Positions 1-6,600 of a stretch of 23,254 nt of DNA are shown piece after piece (the stretch's first letter is position 1; every line of letters begins with the position of its first letter). The stretch is from NCBI GenBank assembly GCA_017936025.1, contig JAGBGL010000046.1:1-23254 (forward strand), read 5' to 3'. The notes beneath the pieces were generated by a model that saw only the letters and a program-made list of their open reading frames with translations, made no database searches and was not told where the DNA came from. The position numbers and the translations under genes were made by a program. The DNA is from Bacillota bacterium (GTDB lineage: Bacteria > Bacillota > Clostridia > Peptostreptococcales > Anaerovoracaceae).

Positions 1-554
1 GCCAGATCCACCATGTCCTCAGGAATCTCTTCATACGTAACGTTGGCTCGGTTACCTTCTTCAGAGAATACACTTTCGATTTCGTTACCGCTGTCATCAT
101 ATAATGTTGAACGCTGGGAAAGTCTGCTGTAGATATTGTCTGCATCGATGTTATGTGTATCTGCAGTCAGAATCAGAGCTCCAACATAAACAAATAAGAT
201 GATGGCAACTGCGATAATTGCAAGAAGTGCATATCTGAGTATTTTCTGTTTAGTGGAAAGCGGTTCACCTTTACTGTTCACAGTCAGGAATTTTAAATTC
301 TTGAACTTTGAAGAAGATGAACGGGTCTTTCTTGTTTTTGATGATTTAGCCTTAGATGTCTTTTTGGACTCTGAGGATCTTGTTTTTTTGGATTTCTGTG
401 AGCGGGAAGCACGTGTAGCAGCAGTGCCGGTGCTTCTTGGCGCCTCAGCAGACGGTTTCGGATCGTGTTTGATTTCATTATCGATTTCATCGAATTTTGA
501 GAAGAAATCTGTGATGTCGTCCGGACCGTTGTTCTTGTTGAATTTATCAGTCAA
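1..554 (-). CDS. Class A penicillin-binding protein (PBP1A-like), N-terminal part
   Basis: Partial; it runs off the window start, with 184 codons visible. The protein would polymerise and cross-link peptidoglycan outside the membrane. Residues 1-~104 are a cytoplasmic tail that is acidic at first (about 12-31) and then Lys/Arg/Ser/Thr-rich (about 40-88). One membrane anchor follows at about 105-131 (YALLAIIAVAIILFVYVGAL). From about 142 the start of the glycosyltransferase module appears (RSTLYDDSGNEIESVFSEEG, then a YEEIPEDM stretch), the usual layout of class A PBPs. The catalytic glycosyltransferase Glu and the transpeptidase motifs lie outside the window. I chose TTG at 554-552 because AGGAGGG (568-562) sits 7 nt upstream; the ATG at 559-557 is too close to it and reads Met-Phe-stop. 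The gene is divergent from comEC. The family call is good; the exact paralogue (PBP1A, 1B or 2C) is open. Confidence 0.85.
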   Translation of the reverse strand, partial: MTDKFNKNNGPDDITDFFSKFDEIDNEIKHDPKPSAEAPRSTGTAATRASRSQKSKKTRSSESKKTSKAKSSKTRKTRSSSSKFKNLKFLTVNSKGEPLSTKQKILRYALLAIIAVAIILFVYVGALILTADTHNIDADNIYSRLSQRSTLYDDSGNEIESVFSEEGNRANVTYEEIPEDMVDL

Positions 555-609
555 AACATGTCCCTCCTGTTTATGATATTGCGGATTTTCCGCTTATTAA
601 CATACCTGC

Positions 610-639
610 ATTATATCATAGCTTTGAAGGCAATTTAAA
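610..639 (-). promoter_or_regulatory. Candidate sigma-A promoter for the PBP gene
   Basis: On the minus strand there is a perfect TATAAT (complement of 610-615) and, 18 nt upstream, TTTAAA (complement of 634-639, 4/6 to TTGACA). It lies about 45 nt before the gene's ribosome site. The -10 is convincing, the -35 weak. Confidence 0.5.
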
Positions 640-685
640 GATTTTTCTGTGAGTTTAATAAAACTGAAAGATTTACCAGTCCGAC

Positions 686-714
686 TTGCAATAAATGGAA
701 AAATAAGGTAAGAT
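686..714 (+). promoter_or_regulatory. Candidate sigma-A promoter for comEC
   Basis: TTGCAA (686-691) and TAAGAT (709-714) with a 17-nt spacer, each 4/6 to consensus, lie 43 nt before the comEC ribosome site. This is a weak match of the kind expected for a poorly expressed gene. Confidence 0.35.
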
Positions 715-768
715 TACAGATGTTATAAGCAATGCAAAAATGAAGAAGTCGGATCGAAGGAGGGTGTT

Positions 769-3057
769 TTGAGAAGACCTGCAGTTGTATTTCCGGCTGT
801 TTTCGGAGCAGGGATATTCGCTGCTTACCGCTTCTGTCAGGAAGCGCTTATGTGGCTGATCCTGTTTACCTTTGCAGTTGCTTTTTTTATTTATATGATC
901 CTGAAAGAATATGACCGGAAGATTCTTTCAATATGCCTCGCAGTGTGTTTTTTTGCTACCGGCGGAATCAGGCTGATGGCTATGGATGCAGCATTTCTGC
1001 AGGTTCAGGACATCAGCGGGACAACCTGTATTTCAGGTACTGTTATCAGCGCTGAAAGTGAAAGCGGCCGGAACTCTTTTATTATAAGAAATGATGAGAC
1101 AGGTGTTCTTGTTAATTATTATGGGAGCATAGATGATATCAGAAAGTTTCCGGGAAGCTGCGTAAAAGTTTCAGGAAGACTTTCTCTCCCGCAGCAGCAG
1201 AGGAACCCGGGCTGCTTTGATTACAGACTTTATCTCAAATCATGCGGTATTGGCGCTGTTATGACGGCAGATCACATTGAACTGCTGAATGAAAACGATA
1301 TGCCTGTAATAAAAATGTCGGCTCTGTTTAAGAGTTACTTTGAGCGTATTCTTGAAGATCATGTTGCACCGGACGCCCATGGTCTTCTGATGGCTATGAC
1401 ATTCGGCGAAAAAAACGGTCTGGATGAAGAATTGTATGAGGAATTCAGGGGCACAGGGACAGCACATATTCTTGCGGTAAGCGGACTCCATGTGGGTATA
1501 GTGTACGGACTTATTTCTCTGACGATGAGGAAGAAAAAGGGACCGCTTTTTTATTCAGGAACGATACTTTTTCTGATACTGTATGTGACAGCTGCCGGAT
1601 TTTCGCCATCTGTTGTAAGGGCTGCAGTTATGATCGGGATCCATTCATTTGCAGGGCTCCTGCACAGGAAATATGACCTGCTGTCAGCGGCGGGAACTGC
1701 TTTTATTATTATGCTTGCGGGAAATCCGTTCAGGCTGTTCAGCACAGGATTCCAGCTGTCATTTCTTGCGGTTGCCTGTATGGGTGTGATGTTACCTTAT
1801 ATGAGCAGTTTTTATAAAGGGATTTTTCTTGTCCCTGTGTCTGTGCAGCTTGGAACAGTACCTTATACTGCATATGTATTTAACAGTCTAGCTGTCATGT
1901 CACTGGCGGCAAACGTTCCGGTGGTTATTCTTGCGGGGATACTGCTTCCTGCCGTATTTATTCTGGCAGTGGCGGCTGCTGTTTCGGATGCCGCAGCTGA
2001 CCTGGCTGGGCTGTTCCTGGAAGCCGGATGTGATCTGATGATCTGTATAAACAGGCAGCTTTACGCAGATGGAAAATCTTTGTTTGATGTGGCAGGTCCT
2101 CCGCTATGGCTGATGCTGATTTATTATGGAGTGATATTTCTGATGATGTCCGAAAAAGGACAGCTGATGCGTCTCAGAAAGCTTTATAAAGAAATGATTA
2201 TTGTGATTGCGGCTGTGGTTGCGGTTTCTGTTCTCCTGGGATGGATGTGTGCAGGTGAATTCAGAAAAGCAGATGTTATATTTGTTGATGTGGGTCAGGG
2301 CGACTGCATACATGTGAGAACGGATGATGGAAAAAATTATCTGATAGATGGTGGCGGAAGCAGCGGGTTTGACACCGGAAAGAAAGTTCTGAAGCCGTAC
2401 CTGCTGAAAAACGGTGTGAAGCATATAGATGCTGCATTTGTAACGCATCTTCATGAAGACCATTACGGGGGAATAAAATCCCTGGCAAAAGACGGCATGA
2501 TCAGAAGTGTGGGTGTATATGAGGCAAACTGCCTGAATGAGCGCCGGATAATTGAAGAGACAGGTGCGGATATTTTTTATCTGTATGCAGGACAGCGGGT
2601 AAAACTGGCTGAAGATGTTTTCCTTGATGTTATTGCTCCTGTAAAACTACCGGTGCATGAATATGAAAAGATTATTCATAACGAAGAAGATGAAAATAAA
2701 GCCAGTCTAATATTCAGACTGGATTATCATGGATGCAGCATACTGATAACAGGAGATATAGATTCATCAGGTGAAAAACTGCTTATCGATATGTATGGCA
2801 AAGATCTGAAATGTGATGTTTTGAAGGTGCCTCATCATGGAAGCCGGTACAGTTCATCAGAAGTTTTTGTTGATGCATCAGATCCTGAAATTGCAGTGTT
2901 TCAGGTGGGGAAAAACAACTATGGGCATCCTGACAGGGATATCATAAAAAGATATGAAAATGCAGGTGCTGAAATATACAGGAATGATATAAGCGGTGCA
3001 GTAGGGATAGATATAAAACCGGCCGGAAAAAATGAAGTTATAACGATGCTTGATTGA
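769..3057 (+). CDS. comEC: ComEC/Rec2 DNA-uptake channel protein
   Basis: 762 aa, full length for the family. ComEC is the inner-membrane channel that carries single-stranded DNA into the cytoplasm in natural transformation. N-terminal membrane segments (about 5-70) precede a soluble stretch (about 75-170). The Competence membrane domain follows, with its hallmark HILAVSGLH at 233-241. A C-terminal metallo-beta-lactamase-like domain starts at about 505 (VDVGQGD 506-512), with the metal motif HLHEDH at 560-565 and PHHGS at 688-692. All metal ligands I can check are present, so the putative nuclease domain looks intact. The start is TTG, 5 nt after AGGAGG (758-763); the GTG at 764-766 reads Val-Phe-stop. 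No comEA or other competence genes are next to it, and many Clostridia keep comEC without known competence. The stop is TGA, overlapping the holA promoter. Confidence 0.93.
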   Translation: MRRPAVVFPAVFGAGIFAAYRFCQEALMWLILFTFAVAFFIYMILKEYDRKILSICLAVCFFATGGIRLMAMDAAFLQVQDISGTTCISGTVISAESESGRNSFIIRNDETGVLVNYYGSIDDIRKFPGSCVKVSGRLSLPQQQRNPGCFDYRLYLKSCGIGAVMTADHIELLNENDMPVIKMSALFKSYFERILEDHVAPDAHGLLMAMTFGEKNGLDEELYEEFRGTGTAHILAVSGLHVGIVYGLISLTMRKKKGPLFYSGTILFLILYVTAAGFSPSVVRAAVMIGIHSFAGLLHRKYDLLSAAGTAFIIMLAGNPFRLFSTGFQLSFLAVACMGVMLPYMSSFYKGIFLVPVSVQLGTVPYTAYVFNSLAVMSLAANVPVVILAGILLPAVFILAVAAAVSDAAADLAGLFLEAGCDLMICINRQLYADGKSLFDVAGPPLWLMLIYYGVIFLMMSEKGQLMRLRKLYKEMIIVIAAVVAVSVLLGWMCAGEFRKADVIFVDVGQGDCIHVRTDDGKNYLIDGGGSSGFDTGKKVLKPYLLKNGVKHIDAAFVTHLHEDHYGGIKSLAKDGMIRSVGVYEANCLNERRIIEETGADIFYLYAGQRVKLAEDVFLDVIAPVKLPVHEYEKIIHNEEDENKASLIFRLDYHGCSILITGDIDSSGEKLLIDMYGKDLKCDVLKVPHHGSRYSSSEVFVDASDPEIAVFQVGKNNYGHPDRDIIKRYENAGAEIYRNDISGAVGIDIKPAGKNEVITMLD

Positions 3058-3082
3058 AAAAACATCATCCAGCAGTTATAAT
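3054..3082 (+). promoter_or_regulatory. Strong sigma-A promoter for holA
   Basis: TTGAAA (3054-3059, 5/6) and TATAAT (3077-3082, 6/6) are separated by exactly 17 nt. The -35 box overlaps the last base of comEC's final sense codon and its TGA stop. Transcription would start at about 3089, only about 10 nt before the holA ribosome site. Confidence 0.75.
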
Positions 3083-3110
3083 AAAATATAATTTATTTAA
3101 GGAGATACAA

Positions 3111-4181
3111 ATGGCAGCATATCAGAATGCGAAAAAGAAAGAACATGCTTTTCAGGCTATAGGAAAAGATATAAAGGCAGGAAATATTCCGGGCCTTGTT
3201 TTCCTGTGCGGGGAAGAACAGTATCTTGTTCACTGGGCGGCTGATCTGCTGGCAAAAACTTATATAAATAAAGCATGTGAAAGCCTTGATTACATCAAAC
3301 TGGATCCTGAAAATATGACAATGGACCAGATAAAGGAAAGCTGTGAGACACTGAGCATGCTTTCGCCGAAAAGAGTTGTCGTTATTCCTGAAATGCCGGC
3401 TGCTTCCGGGAAAAAATCAAGGAATTTTTCGGAGAGCGATGAGAAGGACCTGATCGAGTACATGTCAATGATCCCGGACTCATGCCTGCTCATAATAACC
3501 GCAGGGAAACCTGATCCGAAATCGAAAAAGAAAATAAAACTTCAGGAAGCCGCTGAAAAATACGGTGCTGTTTATGAATTCACACCCCTCAGCGGGCAGC
3601 TGCTTAGATCTTTTATAATAAAAAGATTCAAGAATGCAGGAAAAGTATGCAGGAATTCTGTAATAGATATGCTTATTGCAGACAGCGGATACGGAAACAG
3701 AGAAATCGAATATGATCTGTATAATCTGGAAAACGATATACGCAAGATAGTGGCTCACTGTGAGGGTGAAGAGGTTCTGGAAGCGGATGTCTCCATGACC
3801 ATTTCAACAAACCTTGAAACCAATGTGTTTGCAATGCTGGATGCCATCAGCAGGAACCGTAAGGACGAGGCATACAGACTGCTTCATAACCTGCTTGTAG
3901 GCGGCGAGAGTGTCTTTGGGCTCCTGTCACTGATTTCATCACAGCTGGAACTGATACTGGAAGTAAAGGAAATGCGTGAAGAGGGGCTTGTTCCGGCGCA
4001 GATCCAGAAGGTACTGGGGATACATGAATTCAGGGTGAAAAAAGCATGGTCGGTCACAGAAAAATATTCGGTTTCACAATTGAAAAAAATTCTTTCAAAA
4101 GCGTATGAAATAGATGGGAATATAAAGAGCGGACTGCTGGAACAGACACTGGCTCTGGAGCTTTTCATCGCGCAGATATAA
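3111..4181 (+). CDS. holA: DNA polymerase III delta subunit
   Basis: 356 aa. HolA is the clamp-loader subunit that opens the beta sliding clamp during replication. The N-terminal nucleotide-binding-like fold is seen in GLVFLCGEEQYLVHWAADLL (about 27-46), the usual delta opening with its 'GEE.YL' signature and no working Walker A. The middle and C-terminal helical parts (for example ETNVFAMLDAISRN and QLELILEVKEMREEG) match the collar region. I place the start at ATG 3111, 6 nt after AAGGAG (3099-3104). An in-frame TTG at 3054 would add 19 residues but is part of the promoter -35 box and has no ribosome site. comEC-holA is a common Firmicute pair. The rpsT often found next to holA is absent here. 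Confidence 0.92.
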   Translation: MAAYQNAKKKEHAFQAIGKDIKAGNIPGLVFLCGEEQYLVHWAADLLAKTYINKACESLDYIKLDPENMTMDQIKESCETLSMLSPKRVVVIPEMPAASGKKSRNFSESDEKDLIEYMSMIPDSCLLIITAGKPDPKSKKKIKLQEAAEKYGAVYEFTPLSGQLLRSFIIKRFKNAGKVCRNSVIDMLIADSGYGNREIEYDLYNLENDIRKIVAHCEGEEVLEADVSMTISTNLETNVFAMLDAISRNRKDEAYRLLHNLLVGGESVFGLLSLISSQLELILEVKEMREEGLVPAQIQKVLGIHEFRVKKAWSVTEKYSVSQLKKILSKAYEIDGNIKSGLLEQTLALELFIAQI

Positions 4182-4183
4182 CT

Positions 4184-4204
4184 GCTAATTGTTAAACAAT
4201 TTGC
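4184..4204. repeat. 21-bp near-perfect palindrome upstream of the stn promoter
   Basis: Arms AATTGTT and AACAATT (4187-4193 and 4195-4201) pair perfectly around one A, and after one mismatch GC/GC pairs again (4184-4185 with 4203-4204). It lies 3 bp after the holA stop and ends 12 bp before the stn -35. A terminator is unlikely because the stem is AT-rich and no T-run follows. A regulator site is the better guess. Confidence 0.5.
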
Positions 4205-4216
4205 AATCTTTTGAAA

Positions 4217-4245
4217 TTGCTTTTATAAGGTGTATTTGGTATAAT
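4217..4245 (+). promoter_or_regulatory. Extended -10 promoter of the stnABC operon
   Basis: TTGCTT (4217-4222, 3/6), a 17-nt spacer and a perfect TATAAT (4240-4245). TG at 4237-4238 gives an extended -10 (TGgTATAAT), which can compensate for a weak -35. Transcription would start near 4252. Confidence 0.75.
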
Positions 4246-4258
4246 AAATCAAATACAC
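4230..4258. promoter_or_regulatory. Putative operator: 9-bp perfect inverted repeat across the stn -10 box
   Basis: GTGTATTTG (4230-4238) and CAAATACAC (4250-4258) are exact reverse complements with an 11-nt gap holding the TATAAT. Flanks AAG/TTT extend it to 12 pairs if one G-T is allowed. The arm centres are 20 bp apart, about two helical turns, which suits a dimeric repressor that would cover the -10 and the start site. The regulator is unknown; the arms do not match the Rex consensus. Confidence 0.6.
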
Positions 4259-4306
4259 TTTATTTTGTTTTTGATACAAAAAATATATATGCAGGAGGGT
4301 TATATC

Positions 4307-4819
4307 ATGAGTGAAAAAGTATGTTGCTGTGGATGTAATAAAGATCAGCAGTTTACAGAACTGGCACCGGTACTGGATAAATATGCGGCAGTGCCCGGAA
4401 GCCTTATCACGATTCTTCAGAAAGCTCAGGATATTTATGGATATCTGTCCATCGATGCCATAAATTACATATCTGAAGCTACGGGAATCAAACCGGCTAA
4501 AATTTACGGAGTTGCAACATTCTATTCGCAGTTCAGACTTAAACCGGTCGGCAAATACCTCATTATGCTTTGCAAGGGTACAGCCTGCCATGTAAACGGT
4601 GCGGATATAATCGAAGAAGCTATTTCAGAACATCTGGGAATCAAAGACGGCGAGACAACAAAAGACGGTCTGTTCACACTGAACAACGTTGCATGCCTGG
4701 GATGCTGTTCTCTGGCTCCTGTAATGATGGTAAAGAGTGCTGATGACGATGAGACTTACGGAAATCTGACAAAGGACTCCGTAGTACAGGTACTCGATGA
4801 AATCAGAGCAAGAGGCTAG
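4307..4819 (+). CDS. stnA: StnA-like / NuoE-type [2Fe-2S] subunit of a bifurcating transhydrogenase
   Basis: 170 aa. This is the thioredoxin-fold [2Fe-2S] subunit (NuoE, HydC and StnA family), which passes electrons to or from the flavin subunit. The N-terminal helical part is typical (PGSLITILQKAQDIYGYLS, then KIYGVATFYSQF). Cluster ligands are C89-x4-C94 (CKGTAC) and C130-x3-C134 (CLGCC), the family pattern. Unusual is an extra cysteine knot at the N-terminus, C6 C7 C8 and C10 (VCCCGC). The start is ATG 4307, 8 nt after AGGAGG (4293-4298); an upstream in-frame TTG at 4265 has no ribosome site. It is first in a tight operon with the NuoF-like and fusion subunits, and this context, not the protein alone, gives the Stn name. 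By itself it could equally be called HydC. Confidence 0.85.
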   Translation: MSEKVCCCGCNKDQQFTELAPVLDKYAAVPGSLITILQKAQDIYGYLSIDAINYISEATGIKPAKIYGVATFYSQFRLKPVGKYLIMLCKGTACHVNGADIIEEAISEHLGIKDGETTKDGLFTLNNVACLGCCSLAPVMMVKSADDDETYGNLTKDSVVQVLDEIRARG

Positions 4820-4832
4820 GAGGTGACAGCAG

Positions 4833-6581
4833 ATGAAAGTAATTATCGGACAGGGCAGCTGCGGTGTTGCTACCGGAGCTAAGAAAACTGCGGCAGAATT
4901 CGAAAAACAGATCGCTGAAAAGAATCTGGATGCAGTTGTAGATATCACAGGATGTGTCGGCACATGCTATCTTGAACCTATCGTCGATGTGTATGATGAT
5001 AACGGTGAAATGACAAGATACGTAAAAGTTCAGCCTGATAAAGTTGCTGAAATCGTTGACAATCATCTGGCTAACGGAAAAGCTGTTACAGATATGGCGA
5101 TTTCTGAAGAGGACCAGCAGTTCATTGAAAAGCAGGAACGTGTAGTTCTGCGTAACTGCGGTATCATAAATCCTGAAAACATCGAAGAATACATTGCTGT
5201 AGACGGATATAAAGCAATTGAAAAAGTAGTTACTTCTATGACACCTGAAGAAGTAATCGAAGAGATCAAAATTTCCGGACTGCGCGGAAGAGGCGGAGCA
5301 GGCTTCCCTACATGGTTCAAGTGGAATGCATGCAGACAGAGTCCGGGAACTGAAAAATACATGGTATGTAATGCCGATGAAGGTGACCCGGGTGCATTCA
5401 TGGACCGTTCCGTTCTGGAAGGTGACCCTCACTCCCTGCTGGAAGGTATGGCTATTGCGGGCTATGCGATGGGAGCAAGTGAAGGCGTTATCTACTGCCG
5501 TGCTGAATACCCACTGGCTATCCACAGACTGGAAATAGCAATGGCACAGGCAAGAGAAAAGGGCTTCCTCGGCAAAAACCTGTTTGGAAGCGGATTCGAT
5601 TTCGATATCAGAATCAAGGCGGGTGCAGGTGCGTTCGTATGCGGTGAAGAAACTGCACTGATCGCTTCCCTGGAAGGAGAAAGAGGTATGCCAAGACTGA
5701 AGCCTCCGTTCCCTGCTGCAAAAGGTTACTGGCAGAAGCCAACTGATATCAACAACGTAGAAACTCTGGCTAATGTTCCTTGGATCCTGTATAACGGCGG
5801 TGCGGCATTCGGCGCTATGGGTACAGAAAAATCCAAAGGTACTAAAGTATTCGCTCTGGCAGGTAAGATCAAAAAAGGCGGCCTGGTAGAAGTTCCTATG
5901 GGACTGCCTCTGAAAGATGTTATCTACGGAATCGGCGGCGGCATCAAAGATGATAAAGAATTCAAGGCTGTACAGATGGGCGGACCATCCGGCGGATGTA
6001 TCCCTGCACATCTGATCGATACGCCTGTAGATTATGAAAATATAACTAAGACAGGAGCTATCGTAGGTTCCGGCGGTATGATCGTAATGGATGAAACTAC
6101 ATGTATGGTAGACATGGCGAGATACTTCCTGGACTTCACAAGAAAAGAGTCCTGCGGTAAATGTAACTACTGCCGTATCGGTACAAAAAGAATGCTGGAG
6201 ATCCTGGAAAGGATCACTAATGGTGAAGGTAAGGACGGCGATATTGAACTGCTGGAAGAACTGGCACTGAAGATAAAGGACGGTTCTCTGTGCGGTCTCG
6301 GACAGACAGCTCCTAACCCTGTACTGACTACAATCAAGTATTTCAGAAACGAATACGAAGATCATATTTATAAAAAGAAATGTACTGCTAAATCCTGCAA
6401 AGCACTGATCAGATTTGATATTACAGATGCATGCAAGGGCTGTACTCTCTGCTCCAAGAAGTGTCCTGTGGGCGCTATCAGCGGCGAAGTTAAAGGAATG
6501 CACGTTATCGATCAGGATAAGTGTGTGAAATGCGGCAGATGTCTTGAAAGCTGCAAATTCAATGCTATCACAGTAGAGTAG
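4833..6581 (+). CDS. stnB: StnB-like / NuoF-HydB-type FMN and Fe-S bifurcating subunit
   Basis: 582 aa, a NADH-binding flavoprotein. Domains in order: a thioredoxin-like [2Fe-2S] domain (1-~95) with C10, C41 and C45 visible, one short of the usual four Cys; the NuoF core with the FMN/NADH motifs GRGGAGFPTW (from 152), CNADEGDPGAF (from 179) and GAGAFVCGEETAL (from 264); a [4Fe-4S] site C441-x2-C444-x2-C447 plus C487; and a C-terminal two-cluster ferredoxin, C534/C537/C540/C544 and C564/C567/C570/C574. This layout is that of HydB and StnB, the bifurcating module, and differs from plain NuoF, which lacks both extra Fe-S domains. The ribosome site TAGGAGGTG overlaps the stnA stop, 9 nt before ATG, so translation is probably coupled. 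Confidence 0.9.
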   Translation: MKVIIGQGSCGVATGAKKTAAEFEKQIAEKNLDAVVDITGCVGTCYLEPIVDVYDDNGEMTRYVKVQPDKVAEIVDNHLANGKAVTDMAISEEDQQFIEKQERVVLRNCGIINPENIEEYIAVDGYKAIEKVVTSMTPEEVIEEIKISGLRGRGGAGFPTWFKWNACRQSPGTEKYMVCNADEGDPGAFMDRSVLEGDPHSLLEGMAIAGYAMGASEGVIYCRAEYPLAIHRLEIAMAQAREKGFLGKNLFGSGFDFDIRIKAGAGAFVCGEETALIASLEGERGMPRLKPPFPAAKGYWQKPTDINNVETLANVPWILYNGGAAFGAMGTEKSKGTKVFALAGKIKKGGLVEVPMGLPLKDVIYGIGGGIKDDKEFKAVQMGGPSGGCIPAHLIDTPVDYENITKTGAIVGSGGMIVMDETTCMVDMARYFLDFTRKESCGKCNYCRIGTKRMLEILERITNGEGKDGDIELLEELALKIKDGSLCGLGQTAPNPVLTTIKYFRNEYEDHIYKKKCTAKSCKALIRFDITDACKGCTLCSKKCPVGAISGEVKGMHVIDQDKCVKCGRCLESCKFNAITVE

Positions 6582-6600
6582 GAGAGGAGGAAGACAGAAC

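Noticed and set aside
4184..4258. Rex (NADH/NAD+ sensor) binding site
   Set aside because: Neither palindrome has the Rex spacing of two TTGT-type arms with a 4-6 nt gap and the right core; only a loose TTGTTAA resemblance exists in the first.
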